From Hydromicrobium sp964517765 (lineage in GTDB: Bacteria > Actinomycetota > Humimicrobiia > Humimicrobiales > Humimicrobiaceae), in NCBI GenBank assembly GCA_964517765.1, contig CAZFEN010000009.1, positions 1 to 46,859 on the forward strand: DNA of 46,859 nt. The letters are read 5' to 3'. How positions within the stretch are numbered: position 1 is the stretch's first letter; the number at the start of each line of letters is the position of its first letter. Of this stretch, positions 23,549-32,529 are shown one piece after another. The notes below the pieces were generated by a model. The model worked only from the letters and a program-made list of their open reading frames with translations, was not told the origin of the DNA and ran no database searches. The position numbers and the translations under genes are program-made.

Positions 23549-25168
23549 ATGTATTTCAAATTGGTTATTCAGGTTCTGGGTGGTCTTGCCTTATTCATTT
23601 TTGGTATGACTACTTTAAGTGACAGCCTTCAAAAAGTCACTTCTAACAGCCTTAAATCAATAATCAATATACTTCAAAAAAGACCCTGGGCTTCCGTACT
23701 GGTTGGGCTCGTGACAACAATGGTGATCCAGAGCAGCAGCGCCACTTCGGTAATGACCATCGGATTTGTCAATGCAGGCTTGATGACGTTAAAGACATCA
23801 ATAGGAATTATAATGGGTGCAAATATCGGCACTACTATCACAGCCCAGATAGTTTCCTTTAATATTATTGATATTCTTTCTTTTCCGTTGATAATTATTG
23901 GTTTTCTTTTGTTTTTTATCAGCAAAAGGCGAAGATATAAAAATATAGGAATGGCAATAATAGGTCTGGGATTATTGTTTCTTGGCATGAATTTAATGAA
24001 GTTAGCGCTTGAAAATTTAAGAGACAACATAGCTTTTAAAAATTTTCTGCTGACGTTCAGCAAAAACCCATTCCTTGGCTTACTCGTAGGACTGATAATG
24101 ACATCGATATTACAGAGTAGTTCCGCAACTATTGGCCTGCTTATAGCTCTCGCATCACAGGGTTTAATACCAATAAGCGCAGCTGTACCGGTTTTGTTTG
24201 GTGATAATATCGGAACCTGCACAACCGCTATGATTGCAAGTATCGGCACCACAGTTACAGCCCGCAGAACCGCATTTGCTCATTTATTATTTAAGATATT
24301 TGGAACTATACTGTTTTTTACTTTGTTATATGGATTCAAGCTTGGTCCATTACTTTTACCCCGTATTGGAAGTACAGTTCCCCACCAGATAGCCAATATG
24401 CATACAATATTCAATGTAACTACGACTATAATTTTATTTCCTATGATTGGATTATTTGAAAAATTGGTTATCAAACTATATCCAGGGAAGGATATAATAG
24501 TCCAAAAAAATGCTTTATATCTGGACAGCAGATTGATTAACACCCCATCTGTTTCACTTGATCTGGCTAAAAAAGAGTTACTGCGTGTAATCAAAATAGC
24601 TCAGAATATGTTAAATCTTTCATATGAAAGACTAAATAAAAAAGATGTCATAATCGAAAAGAAGGTACTCGATAGAGAATATGCCGTTGATAGTATCACT
24701 GAAGATATTATAAGATATCTTACCAGGATTTCTCAAAAATCATTAGGCCTAAAGCTTTCAAACAAACTCACCAATCTACTGCATATAGCTTATGATGCCG
24801 AAAGAGCTGCTGACCATACCGAAAGTATGCTCTATCTGATGCTGGTAAAAGAAGAGAATAATATGAATTTCAGTAAAATTGCTCTCCAGGATCTGGAATC
24901 GGCAGTCAATAAAGTTAACCACCTGTTCAACTCTCTGACATCGGGTATGGAAAAAAACAATATAAACCAGCTCAAAAAATGTGAAAAAATCGAAACAGAA
25001 ATAGACTTACTTGTAAAAAAAATCCGAACCTCTCATCTTAAAAGACTTCAGAATGGTGATTGTATGCCGCTTTCGGGAGTAGTCTTCGCCGATATTATCC
25101 TGCACCTTGAAAGGATAGGGGATCTTCTTTACGGAATATCAAGAAATCTTTTAAAAATTGAGATTTAA
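23549..25168 (+). CDS. Na+/phosphate cotransporter with C-terminal PhoU-like domain
   Basis: A 539-residue NptA/YjbB-type symporter. Residues 1-320 hold about nine helices with the duplicated family motif QSSSAT, in VIQSSSATSVMTIGF and ILQSSSATIGLLIAL, plus GANIGTTITAQ and GDNIGTCTTAM. Residues about 330-539 form a helical PhoU-like domain (RAADHTESMLYLM, LHLERIGDLLYGISRNLL) that presumably gates transport according to phosphate status. It is on its own, but the window also has a PhoR-PhoB-PhoU set at 43774-46625, so phosphate control is well represented. The ATG at 23549 has no obvious ribosome site. Confidence 0.93.
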   Translation: MYFKLVIQVLGGLALFIFGMTTLSDSLQKVTSNSLKSIINILQKRPWASVLVGLVTTMVIQSSSATSVMTIGFVNAGLMTLKTSIGIIMGANIGTTITAQIVSFNIIDILSFPLIIIGFLLFFISKRRRYKNIGMAIIGLGLLFLGMNLMKLALENLRDNIAFKNFLLTFSKNPFLGLLVGLIMTSILQSSSATIGLLIALASQGLIPISAAVPVLFGDNIGTCTTAMIASIGTTVTARRTAFAHLLFKIFGTILFFTLLYGFKLGPLLLPRIGSTVPHQIANMHTIFNVTTTIILFPMIGLFEKLVIKLYPGKDIIVQKNALYLDSRLINTPSVSLDLAKKELLRVIKIAQNMLNLSYERLNKKDVIIEKKVLDREYAVDSITEDIIRYLTRISQKSLGLKLSNKLTNLLHIAYDAERAADHTESMLYLMLVKEENNMNFSKIALQDLESAVNKVNHLFNSLTSGMEKNNINQLKKCEKIETEIDLLVKKIRTSHLKRLQNGDCMPLSGVVFADIILHLERIGDLLYGISRNLLKIEI

Positions 25169-25208
25169 TCGGGATTATAAATTATATTAAAATAATACTA
25201 AAGATACT

Positions 25209-26105
25209 CTAGAAACATTCCCTGTCTCTCATCTTGCAGAACTCGCTCTCAAATTCAACTTCTACGGTAGAATGCCCCAGATCCAAAGACCCTATAAGTT
25301 CTTTAACCTGTCTCTTTATATCGGTTAATTCCTCAGTAGTTGTATTGTCTTTTACGACAATATGAGTTGTCAAAACATTGTTTAAACTATCGATGGACCA
25401 TATATGAGTGTGATGGATACCTGTAACCTTATCAATTTTTCGAATTTTATCTTCAATCTCTTTAATGTTTATTCCGGTTGGAACAGCCTGTAGAAAAACA
25501 GAAAAAGTCTTTTTCAGATTAACCACAACATTATACAAAATATAAATTGTGATAACGATTGAAAGTATAGGATCCAGTATGGGGATATTTTTAAACATCA
25601 TTATGATGCTTATGACAAGAATAGCCGCCCAGCCTAAAATATCATCCAGAAGATGGAGTGTTATAATTCTCTCGTTTAAGGATCTCCCCCTCCTGAGACG
25701 AAGTGCAGCAATCCCATTTATAACGACGCCGCCTATCGCAAAAAAAAACATCCCTTTGGCGTTTGGCTGTTCAGGATTGAATATGCGAGGTATTGCCTGG
25801 GATAATACATATACCGAACCGAGGATCAATATCAAACCATTTATCAAAGCTGCAAGTAATGAATATCTTCTATATCCGTATGAATATTTTTCATCCTTCT
25901 TCTTCCTGGAATATTTTTCCAGCAGCCAGGACAATCCAAGCGAGAGACTGTCCCCTGAATCATGTAATGCATCGGATATGATGGCAATACTGTTCGTCCA
26001 TAATCCCCCTATTATTTCAATAATAGTAAATCCCAGATTCAAAAAAAATGCTGTTTTTATATTTGAAGTACTATCCTGTTTACTATTATGATGGTGATTT
26101 GTCAT
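25209..26105 (-). CDS. Cation diffusion facilitator (CzcD/ZitB-like metal exporter)
   Basis: A 298-residue transporter that exports Zn2+ or related divalent metals by proton antiport. It has a His-rich start (TNHHHNSK) and six helices, with the metal-site motif DALHDSGDSLSLG in helix 2 and the matching H..D in helix 5 (LHLLDDILG). A cytoplasmic C-terminal domain with GIHHTHIWSIDS and LGHSTVEVEFE closes it. The final residues EFCKMRDREC are Cys-containing and may add a metal ligand. It is convergent with the Na/Pi gene and has its own transcription unit. Confidence 0.93.
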   Translation of the reverse strand: MTNHHHNSKQDSTSNIKTAFFLNLGFTIIEIIGGLWTNSIAIISDALHDSGDSLSLGLSWLLEKYSRKKKDEKYSYGYRRYSLLAALINGLILILGSVYVLSQAIPRIFNPEQPNAKGMFFFAIGGVVINGIAALRLRRGRSLNERIITLHLLDDILGWAAILVISIIMMFKNIPILDPILSIVITIYILYNVVVNLKKTFSVFLQAVPTGINIKEIEDKIRKIDKVTGIHHTHIWSIDSLNNVLTTHIVVKDNTTTEELTDIKRQVKELIGSLDLGHSTVEVEFESEFCKMRDRECF

Positions 26106-26168
26106 ATTTTATATGCAATTAGTTTAATTCTGTGATTCAAAAATGTCAGTTTAAAATTTAATTTTGTT

Positions 26169-27434
26169 TTATTTGATTTTCTCGGCCAGATTTATTAAAG
26201 CCTCTTTTAAGGCTTTTTTACTTTTTTCGGATAGATCTTTCGAAGCTGACCTACTTTTTTTGTACAATTTTTTTATCGCATCCTTTAAGGCTTCCTTACC
26301 CCTATCTGATAGATCTCTGGCCATGACCTCGCTTCTACCAGAGATATCTCTGGTAGCGTCTTTACTTTTTTCGGATAAACTTTCAAAAGTATCCTCACTT
26401 TTTTCGAATAAATCATCAAAAACATCTCTGCTTTTATTCAGGAATTTCTTCATTGCGTCTTTTAAAATCACTTTGTTTTTCTCGGACCAGTCTTTTGAAA
26501 TATATTTTAGTGCATCTCTACTCTTTTCGGACAGGTTTCTGAGGGCATCCTTCAGCTCGGTTATATTTCTTTCGGATATGACCGGACAGGAAGTGGCCCC
26601 CCATATCCCGGGACCGGTATGGGCACTCATAATCGTAGTAACTTCAGTCAAAATCAGCTCATCGACCTTAATCCTGTCGTCTTCTCTTATCATTTTTTCC
26701 AGTTCCAGAGCCGGTTTGATATCCGAACCATAAAAGATACCGATTTTTTTCTTGCCGGTATAAAATGTGTCTTTTCCGATCTGTTTATAGAGCTCAATAA
26801 TAGAATTCTTTTTACTGCTCACAAATTTCTTTAGCTTCACCCTGCCATCGCTGCCAATTGTAATTATTGGTTTAAGTCTTATTGATTTTGCTAAGAATTT
26901 TCCCAAAAATGGAGCCCTTCCTCCCATGAATAAATATTCGAAATTTTCAAAAGTAGCAAACATTTTACTTCTCTTTATTAAAAATTCTATAATGCTGTCT
27001 ATTTCTTCCTCACTTTCACCTCTTTCTGCAGCCCTTGCGGCTTCCAGAGCTATAAAACCAAGACTGGTGGCTGCAGTTTTTGAATCGATAACTTTAATCT
27101 TTACCTTTGGAAAAAATTTGCTTGCCTGACTTGCGGAATTCGCAGTCCCTGATAGTTTTGAACTGACATGAATCGAATAAATCAGGGTCTTTTTCCCTCC
27201 TTCTACCATGTCCCTGTATAGTTTCACAAAATCACCCACGGAAGGTGTAGAGGTTCGGATTTTAACTCCTGATTCCAGTTTCTCAAATACTTCACCACTG
27301 GTTATTTCTTTTCCTTCAAGATATAATTTACCACCAAATCCGATATATAGAGGTATTATTTTTATATTATATTTCTTTGCAAGCTCCGCAGGAATATCAG
27401 ATGTGGTATCAGTTACTATAGCTATATTATTCAT
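26169..27434 (-). CDS. DegV-family fatty-acid-binding protein with 11-residue repeat tail
   Basis: Residues 1-286 are a DegV (FakB-like) domain that binds a fatty-acid tail: VTDTTSDIPAELAKKY, RTSTPSVGDFVKLY, SSKLSGTANSA, GSDIKPALEL and the end block SAHTGPGIWG. DegV proteins normally stop here at about 280-290 residues. This one continues for 135 residues of charged amphipathic helix with an 11-residue period, for example EKSEDTFESLS, EKSKDATRDIS, GRSEVMARDLS, DRGKEALKDAI. Such hendecads occur in apolipoproteins, synucleins and LEA proteins that lie on lipid surfaces. A lipid- or membrane-binding tail on a fatty-acid carrier is a natural inference. Single gene; start ATG at 27434 with AGGAGA upstream. 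Confidence 0.9.
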   Translation of the reverse strand: MNNIAIVTDTTSDIPAELAKKYNIKIIPLYIGFGGKLYLEGKEITSGEVFEKLESGVKIRTSTPSVGDFVKLYRDMVEGGKKTLIYSIHVSSKLSGTANSASQASKFFPKVKIKVIDSKTAATSLGFIALEAARAAERGESEEEIDSIIEFLIKRSKMFATFENFEYLFMGGRAPFLGKFLAKSIRLKPIITIGSDGRVKLKKFVSSKKNSIIELYKQIGKDTFYTGKKKIGIFYGSDIKPALELEKMIREDDRIKVDELILTEVTTIMSAHTGPGIWGATSCPVISERNITELKDALRNLSEKSRDALKYISKDWSEKNKVILKDAMKKFLNKSRDVFDDLFEKSEDTFESLSEKSKDATRDISGRSEVMARDLSDRGKEALKDAIKKLYKKSRSASKDLSEKSKKALKEALINLAEKIK

Positions 27435-27552
27435 AGATCTCCTTTTCTTCTGGGGTCAAAATTTATTTTACAATATTCTACATAAAAAAATAGTATTTAT
27501 TTAAATCCGGATCAATTTTTTTAGAAAGTTAATAGTATTAAGAGATTTTTTA

Positions 27553-27744
27553 TTATATTATATTTGACAATTGACACAGGCAGCTGAAGCGGTAATTATT
27601 ATCTGAGGAATATGGGTGGCAGGGCCCATCTGGATTATAATACCAGTCAGCAGGTCGCTGTGGAAAATCTCTAAATAAGTACCAGAGAGCATAATCAAAA
27701 TCCGTTAAAATAATAGATTTAAATTTTAAATAGCCTAAAAAACG
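27553..27744. other. Intergenic island: in-frame extension or structured RNA
   Basis: This part of the 310-base space between two minus-strand genes is richer in GC than its surroundings around 27570-27670. On the minus strand it stays open for 63 codons in the same frame as the upstream membrane protein, after its TAG stop, with protein-like text such as RDFPQRPADWYYNPDGP. It also contains short hairpins (CTGG..CCAG at 27630-27646, CAGC..GCTG at 27650-27662) and a TTGACA on the plus strand. I cannot decide between a read-through or lost domain, a structured RNA, and chance. The remaining intergenic sequence to 27434 is plain AT-rich with nothing recognisable. Confidence 0.35.
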
Positions 27745-28119
27745 CTAATCAATATCTTTTGCCTCTAAATTAATGTTCCACATAGCCTGTGCTTTTTTCC
27801 AGTGAAAAGCAAAAAGCGGAATTGCTATAACAACAAGCAGCACACCTCTCAATAAATCTTTAAAAGCCATATCCTTTGCATTCTGAATAGAGGCTTCTAG
27901 CTCTTCTTCGGCCAATCTATTTATTTCATCTGCGGATAAGTCCGGATATTGTTCTTTCGAATACATTGCTACTACACTGGATTTTGTCATATAAGTCGCA
28001 GGCCTTACGTAATCTACTGTACCATTATAAACCATAATCAACCCCACTATAAAAATTATAATGGCAATAATGCAAACGATATACAGGTAAATCTCCCTAA
28101 AATAAACTCTCCTTGTCAT
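27745..28119 (-). CDS. Small membrane protein, two helices, unknown function
   Basis: 124 residues, not recognised as a named family. One helix near the N-terminus (IYLYIVCIIAIIIFIVGLIM), a soluble middle with an acidic helix (LSADEINRLAEEELEASIQNA), then a second helix (LLRGVLLVVIAIPLFAFHW) followed by HWKKAQ. The layout resembles small actinobacterial/chloroflexal membrane proteins with a helix-loop-helix and a HW(R/K)(R/K)xQ end, but that resemblance is weak. Start ATG at 28119 with AGGTAGGAG upstream. It is followed in frame, after its TAG, by 63 open codons. Confidence 0.75.
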   Translation of the reverse strand: MTRRVYFREIYLYIVCIIAIIIFIVGLIMVYNGTVDYVRPATYMTKSSVVAMYSKEQYPDLSADEINRLAEEELEASIQNAKDMAFKDLLRGVLLVVIAIPLFAFHWKKAQAMWNINLEAKDID

Positions 28120-28238
28120 CTCCTACCTCCTTTTATTTTTAAAAAATTAATATAAATTATAACTTTAAATTGAGTGCATGCCAATTTTTAAGATGATTTT
28201 AATGACTTAAAATAAAAATTTTAATATAATTTTTAATC

Positions 28239-29150
28239 ATGTCCGTAATAAAAATCTTAAAAAACAGAAATTTCATTTTCATTTTAGCCCTCACATTAGG
28301 ATTTCTTATTGGAGATAGTGCAGGAACCTGGATCAAGCATCTGGCAATCCCCGTACTTGCAATCGTAATGGTTGCATCTCTGGTGCAATTCCCATTTGAG
28401 AATTTTTTGAATTTCAAATCTCTTATTAAGCCGGCTTTATATTCGATACTTGTAGGTTATTTTATTTTTGGAGCAGTATTATTACTGCTTGCAAAATTTC
28501 TTATCCGGGACAACGAGCTATGGATCGGCTTTGTTATTTTAGCCTGTGCCCCTCCAGGAGTGGCAATCCCTCCTTTTACCAGAATACTGGGTGGAGATGA
28601 AAAGTTTTCTATCGTTGGAATGGTTTCAAGCTATATTGCCATAATGGCTATATTCCCGCTAGCCGGTATCATTTTTATAGGAAGTAATTTTGTCCAGCCG
28701 CTAAAACTAATCATCCTGTTTATCGAAGTAATTATAGGACCAATGATCGTGTCACAGATCCTTATCAGATTTAAATGGGACAAATATATTACCAGACATA
28801 GAGGAACTATAGTCAACTGGGGATTGTTTGTAATAATCTTTGTAGTAATTGCGTTAAATAGAAATTTATTTTTTAAAGATTTAAAAATTCTGGGAATTAT
28901 TTCTCTAATCTCTCTCATTTCGATTTCGGGTTTATGGTTACTGCTAAATTTAATTCTTAAAAAATTAAAGTTTAAAAGTTCGACTAGAAAAAGCTTCGTT
29001 CTTTTTGGTACCGTAAAAAATGGCCCCTTCGCAGCCACTATAGCCCTCGGCCTGTTTGGTGAAAGGGCTTCTGTCCCCGGGGCGATTTTTAGTGTCTTTT
29101 TAATAATTTATCTTATAATCCTTAGTTTTACGGCAAGAAGAAATGAATGA
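28239..29150 (+). CDS. Bile acid:sodium symporter (BASS/SBF-like) family transporter
   Basis: A 303-residue membrane protein with about ten helices, matching the BASS/arsenite-exporter-like fold. The motif LACAPPGVAIPPFTRILGGD in the fourth to fifth helix resembles the crossover region of these Na+-coupled carriers, and VKNGPFAATIALGLFGERASVPGAIFS is the matching second crossover. Physiological substrates in bacteria include organic acids such as pyruvate or pantoate; which applies here cannot be told. No clear ribosome site precedes the ATG. It is followed directly by tRNA-Val. Confidence 0.82.
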   Translation: MSVIKILKNRNFIFILALTLGFLIGDSAGTWIKHLAIPVLAIVMVASLVQFPFENFLNFKSLIKPALYSILVGYFIFGAVLLLLAKFLIRDNELWIGFVILACAPPGVAIPPFTRILGGDEKFSIVGMVSSYIAIMAIFPLAGIIFIGSNFVQPLKLIILFIEVIIGPMIVSQILIRFKWDKYITRHRGTIVNWGLFVIIFVVIALNRNLFFKDLKILGIISLISLISISGLWLLLNLILKKLKFKSSTRKSFVLFGTVKNGPFAATIALGLFGERASVPGAIFSVFLIIYLIILSFTARRNE

Positions 29151-29161
29151 AAATAGCTTTT

Positions 29162-29191
29162 TTGACTTGAGCTTTAATGCTCTGGTAAAAT
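29162..29191 (+). promoter_or_regulatory. Promoter for tRNA-Val
   Basis: TTGACT at 29162-29167, an 18-base spacer, TAAAAT at 29186-29191. The tRNA 5' end is at 29201, leaving a leader of only a few bases. The -35 box overlaps the very end of the space after the BASS gene. Confidence 0.55.
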
Positions 29192-29200
29192 TAAAAAAGT

Positions 29201-29278
29201 GGGCGGTTAGCTCAGACTGGTTAGAGCGCTGCGTTGACATCGCAGAGGTCATTGGTTCAAATCCAATACCACCCACCA
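29201..29278 (+). tRNA. tRNA-Val (GAC)
   Basis: A cloverleaf with D-arm GCTCAG...GAGC, anticodon stem CTGCG/CGCAG around loop TTGACAT (anticodon GAC), T-arm ATTGG-TTCAAAT-CCAAT, and an encoded CCA at 29276-29278. The acceptor stem GGGCGGT/ACCACCC has one C-A mismatch at position 4-69. Confidence 0.95.
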
Positions 29279-29390
29279 TACCTTAAAATACAAATGATTT
29301 GTCTGTTATTCTTTTGACAATAATCTAACTTCTCAGTATGATTTAACGAAAAAAAGAATCTAAAATAATCAATAAGAATAATTATATTTA

Positions 29391-30317
29391 ATGAATTCAG
29401 TAATAAGCATAGAAAATATCAAAAAGACACTTGGAAGTCGTGAGATCTTAAAAGGAATTAGTTTTACTGTAGGAAAAGGAGATATCTTTGGATACCTCGG
29501 TCCTAATGGAGCCGGCAAGACTACAACCATAAGGATACTCCTCGGTTTGTTTCAAGCTAATTCGGGTAAACTGGATATTCTGGGACAGGATATAAATCTC
29601 AGTCAAATTCGAAGAAAAATAGGTTTTATTCTTGATTCCGATGGCCTTTATGAAAATATGACAGCCGAAGAGAATATGATTTATTACTCTCAAATCTATG
29701 GGTTGTCTAAAACCGGCGAGAGAATCCATGAACTCCTGAGCATGATGGATCTTGAGGATAGGTCCAAGGATAAAGTAGGCACCTACTCCAGAGGAATGAG
29801 ACAAAGGTTGGCACTTGCCAGATCTCTTGTGCATGATCCGGAGGTTCTAATTCTTGATGAGCCTACAGCCGGAGTTGATCCATCGGGGCAGATCGAGATA
29901 AGACAAATCATGCTCGATATAGTACGTAAAGAAAATAAAACTATTTTCTTGAGTTCCCATAATCTTGATGAGGTACAGCGGATCTGTAATCGTATTGCCC
30001 TTATAGACAGGGGAGAAATAAAACTCTATGGCGAACTTGAAAACTTACGCAAGAAAATGGGCAGCGGAGGAGTGGTAATCAAAACTGTTCAAAATATTCC
30101 GGAATCCCTGCTGACCGAACTAAAAAGTTTATCTTACCTGGGATTTAAAGAAAAGAAGGAAAGAACACTTATTTTCTCACCCCGGGAGGGAACTGAAATA
30201 TCGGATATAATCGGCTTTCTCTCCGGCCGCGGTGTAAAAATTGAAGAAGCAGTAAAAAAAGAGGCATCTCTCGAAGAAATATATGCAGCTATTTTAAAAG
30301 AGGTCGAACCATCATGA
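29391..30317 (+). CDS. ABC-2 type exporter, ATP-binding subunit (second system)
   Basis: A 308-residue ATPase with Walker A GPNGAGKTT, signature YSRGMRQRL, Walker B VLILDEPTAGVDP and switch His in SSHN. All are intact. The C-terminal about 90 residues form the regulatory domain common in CcmA/NatA-type partners (ASLEEIYAAILKE). It overlaps the next permease by four bases (ATGA), and a second permease follows 10 bases later, so this is a complete ATPase-permease-permease unit. It resembles the ATPase at 7330 but is not a close copy. Substrate unknown. Confidence 0.9.
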   Translation: MNSVISIENIKKTLGSREILKGISFTVGKGDIFGYLGPNGAGKTTTIRILLGLFQANSGKLDILGQDINLSQIRRKIGFILDSDGLYENMTAEENMIYYSQIYGLSKTGERIHELLSMMDLEDRSKDKVGTYSRGMRQRLALARSLVHDPEVLILDEPTAGVDPSGQIEIRQIMLDIVRKENKTIFLSSHNLDEVQRICNRIALIDRGEIKLYGELENLRKKMGSGGVVIKTVQNIPESLLTELKSLSYLGFKEKKERTLIFSPREGTEISDIIGFLSGRGVKIEEAVKKEASLEEIYAAILKEVEPS

Positions 30318-31054
30318 GAGAAACTTATCTGGTTATCTTAAACAGCATTAAAAACAATCTTCGTTTAAAAATTGTGCTTATTGTTTATATAGCTGTGACA
30401 ATAATGTGTGTTCTGGGTGTGACAATAGCTTTATGTATTTTCCTCATAGTCCCTGAGATGAAAACAGGACTCCCGGATAAATCAAAACTGGAGCTTTACC
30501 TTGGTTTAATCATGTACTCTACCTGCTTTATCAGCCTGGGGGTAAATCTAAATTCCTTTGCCTTCCAGTCTATGACCAGAGAAAAGTCGCGAGGGAACAT
30601 TGAATCGCTCCTGGCTACCCCGCTTGAAGCTAAAAATATCTGGATTGCTAAGAGTATAGCCATTTTTCTGCCAGGCTTGATTCTGGGGGAATTCCTTGCA
30701 CTTATAGCCCTGATTGCCATCAATTACATATACTTCGTTCCTGCAGTAGGTTTTATTTTTAATCCCTGGATAGCCGTTAGCAGCTTTCTGGCTGCTCCTC
30801 TTATCTATTTCTGCCTGAGTCTCCTTGTCCACTTTATTGGTCTGACAGGAAAACCGGCTACAGGCAATATTATAGTCCAGATCTTTTTACCCGTTATGAT
30901 CTCACTGATGATAAATCTTGCGATTCGAGGTTTCCTGGATGTCGCTTCATGGTCCTTTGCTCTTGTTAACCTCGGAATAGCTGCTGCAATAATCATCCCA
31001 ATTATTTTTCTCCAGCCGCGTCTTACCAGAGAGAAAATAGTCTTATCACGTTAG
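30314..31054 (+). CDS. ABC-2 permease A of the second exporter
   Basis: A 246-residue protein with six helices and the ABC-2 cytoplasmic coupling segment KSRGNIESLLATPLEAKNIWI, followed by AKSIAIFLPGLI. It is closely similar to the next gene (NIESLLAT, IW I.KS.AIFLPG, SWSFAL/SWSFLL, TREKIVLS), so the two arose by tandem duplication and would pair as a heterodimer. The end LTREKIVLSR is a shared C-terminal tail. The start ATG overlaps the ATPase stop. Confidence 0.87.
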   Translation: MRETYLVILNSIKNNLRLKIVLIVYIAVTIMCVLGVTIALCIFLIVPEMKTGLPDKSKLELYLGLIMYSTCFISLGVNLNSFAFQSMTREKSRGNIESLLATPLEAKNIWIAKSIAIFLPGLILGEFLALIALIAINYIYFVPAVGFIFNPWIAVSSFLAAPLIYFCLSLLVHFIGLTGKPATGNIIVQIFLPVMISLMINLAIRGFLDVASWSFALVNLGIAAAIIIPIIFLQPRLTREKIVLSR

Positions 31055-31064
31055 GAGTTCTGTT

Positions 31065-31814
31065 TTGCGAAAAATCAGTATTGTCTTTCATAGAGATTTC
31101 ACGGAACTAAGGCAAACCAGAGCCTTTATGATTATAGTCATTGTATTTACTGTAATCACAATCACTGCTGCTTTAGTTGGAGGATTTACTTTAAAAAATC
31201 AGGAATGGCTGAGAGTAAAAGAAGCTATGCCCTTATTAGAACTGATCATAAGTCTCATCACTTACTTCCTGCCGCTGTTCATCCTTATGACTTTCATCTG
31301 GGCATTTGCCAGCTTTCCTATTATAAAAGAGAAGGTTAATGGGAACATTGAATCACTTTTAGCTACTGCCCTTGGTCCAAAAGAAATCTGGATAGGTAAA
31401 AGTCTGGCTATTTTCCTTCCCGGATTTATCATTTCTATCGTCTCTATATTTATAGTACTTCTGGTAATAAATCTTATTGCTATAAAGCCAGTAACAGGGA
31501 TTTTCTTCTTTCCGGTTCCAATGCTGATAACTAGTTTTATTATTAACCCTCTGCTGTTTTTTGGGTTGCTTTTATTTATCGTGCTTTTTTCTTTAGCTAA
31601 TAATCCCGATTTAGCAATAGCACCCTCCTTTATAGTCGGATTTGGCTTAATGATGGGAATCCCGCTGGGAGTAGCCTCGGGTGTAGTAAACCTGACATCC
31701 TGGTCCTTTTTATTATGGTATACCGTGGGAGCCGCAGTTATCTGGGCACTAGTTTGTTATTTTTCCCGTTTTCTTACCAAAGAAAAAATAGTTCTATCCA
31801 GTAAAGGAGACTAA
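31065..31814 (+). CDS. ABC-2 permease B of the second exporter, paralogue of the previous gene
   Basis: A 249-residue, six-helix membrane protein. The coupling segment VNGNIESLLATALGPKEIWIG and the tail LTKEKIVLSS mirror those of the preceding permease. The TTG start at 31065 is supported by a TAGGAG about 8 bases upstream; no ATG lies nearby in frame. The gene ends 46 bases before the stop of the convergent TetR-type gene. Confidence 0.87.
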   Translation: MRKISIVFHRDFTELRQTRAFMIIVIVFTVITITAALVGGFTLKNQEWLRVKEAMPLLELIISLITYFLPLFILMTFIWAFASFPIIKEKVNGNIESLLATALGPKEIWIGKSLAIFLPGFIISIVSIFIVLLVINLIAIKPVTGIFFFPVPMLITSFIINPLLFFGLLLFIVLFSLANNPDLAIAPSFIVGFGLMMGIPLGVASGVVNLTSWSFLLWYTVGAAVIWALVCYFSRFLTKEKIVLSSKGD

Positions 31815-31859
31815 ACTTAATTTGTTATAAGAAATCATTCAGGATTAATAGATTTCAGA

Positions 31860-32444
31860 TTATTTTGTTATGGCCTTCAAAAATAAAGCATGTAATTCTT
31901 TTTCCAGTTTCGGATTTTCCTCAAATCTTGTTACAACATCTGGATTTTTCAAAAAATAATATTGGATAATCTCCAGAAAAAAGCTTATTGACTGAGTAGA
32001 AACTGAATTATCAAGTAATCCCTGTTTTTTCCCATCTTCAACAAGATCGAATATCTGACTTTCTATTTTTTTATTAATTTCTACTGCTGCCTTCTCTTCA
32101 TTAATATTACTCTCGATGTATTTGGGAAAAAAATGGGTTATAAGGTCTTTAAAAAAATTGATTTTTAATGAAAATATTTTCTCAAATTTGACTTTTATCG
32201 AAGCTTGACTTCCCATGATTTTCTTTATTCCAATTAAACTATCATTTATAAGTTTTTTTAGTAATACCTGTTTTAAATTTTCCTTGCTTTGAAAAAAATT
32301 ATATATTGATACTTGCGAAACTGAAGCTTTCCTGGCAATCTCTGCAATAGTAACTTTATTATAACCATATTGATTAAAAAGCTCTTTTGCTGCTTTCAGT
32401 ATGGAATCTTTTTTTTGTTGACGTCTTCTTTCAAATCCATTCAT
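31860..32444 (-). CDS. TetR-family transcriptional regulator
   Basis: 194 residues. The N-terminal helix-turn-helix (KKDSILKAAKELFNQYGYNKVTIAEIARKASVSQVSIYNFFQSKENL) is a textbook TetR DNA-binding domain. The C-terminal 140 residues are a helical ligand domain without recognisable specificity. It sits between two ABC exporters and is divergent from the second, with an inverted repeat (TATGAAA...TTTCATA) in the shared upstream space, so it probably represses the downstream exporter and itself. The effector is likely the exporter's substrate. Confidence 0.93.
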   Translation of the reverse strand: MNGFERRRQQKKDSILKAAKELFNQYGYNKVTIAEIARKASVSQVSIYNFFQSKENLKQVLLKKLINDSLIGIKKIMGSQASIKVKFEKIFSLKINFFKDLITHFFPKYIESNINEEKAAVEINKKIESQIFDLVEDGKKQGLLDNSVSTQSISFFLEIIQYYFLKNPDVVTRFEENPKLEKELHALFLKAITK

Positions 32445-32529
32445 TAAAACTCCTGATTATTATAAATTATGAAATATATTTACTATTTTAATACATAAAT
32501 ATTGATTTTTCAAATCACTTCAGTTAAAA

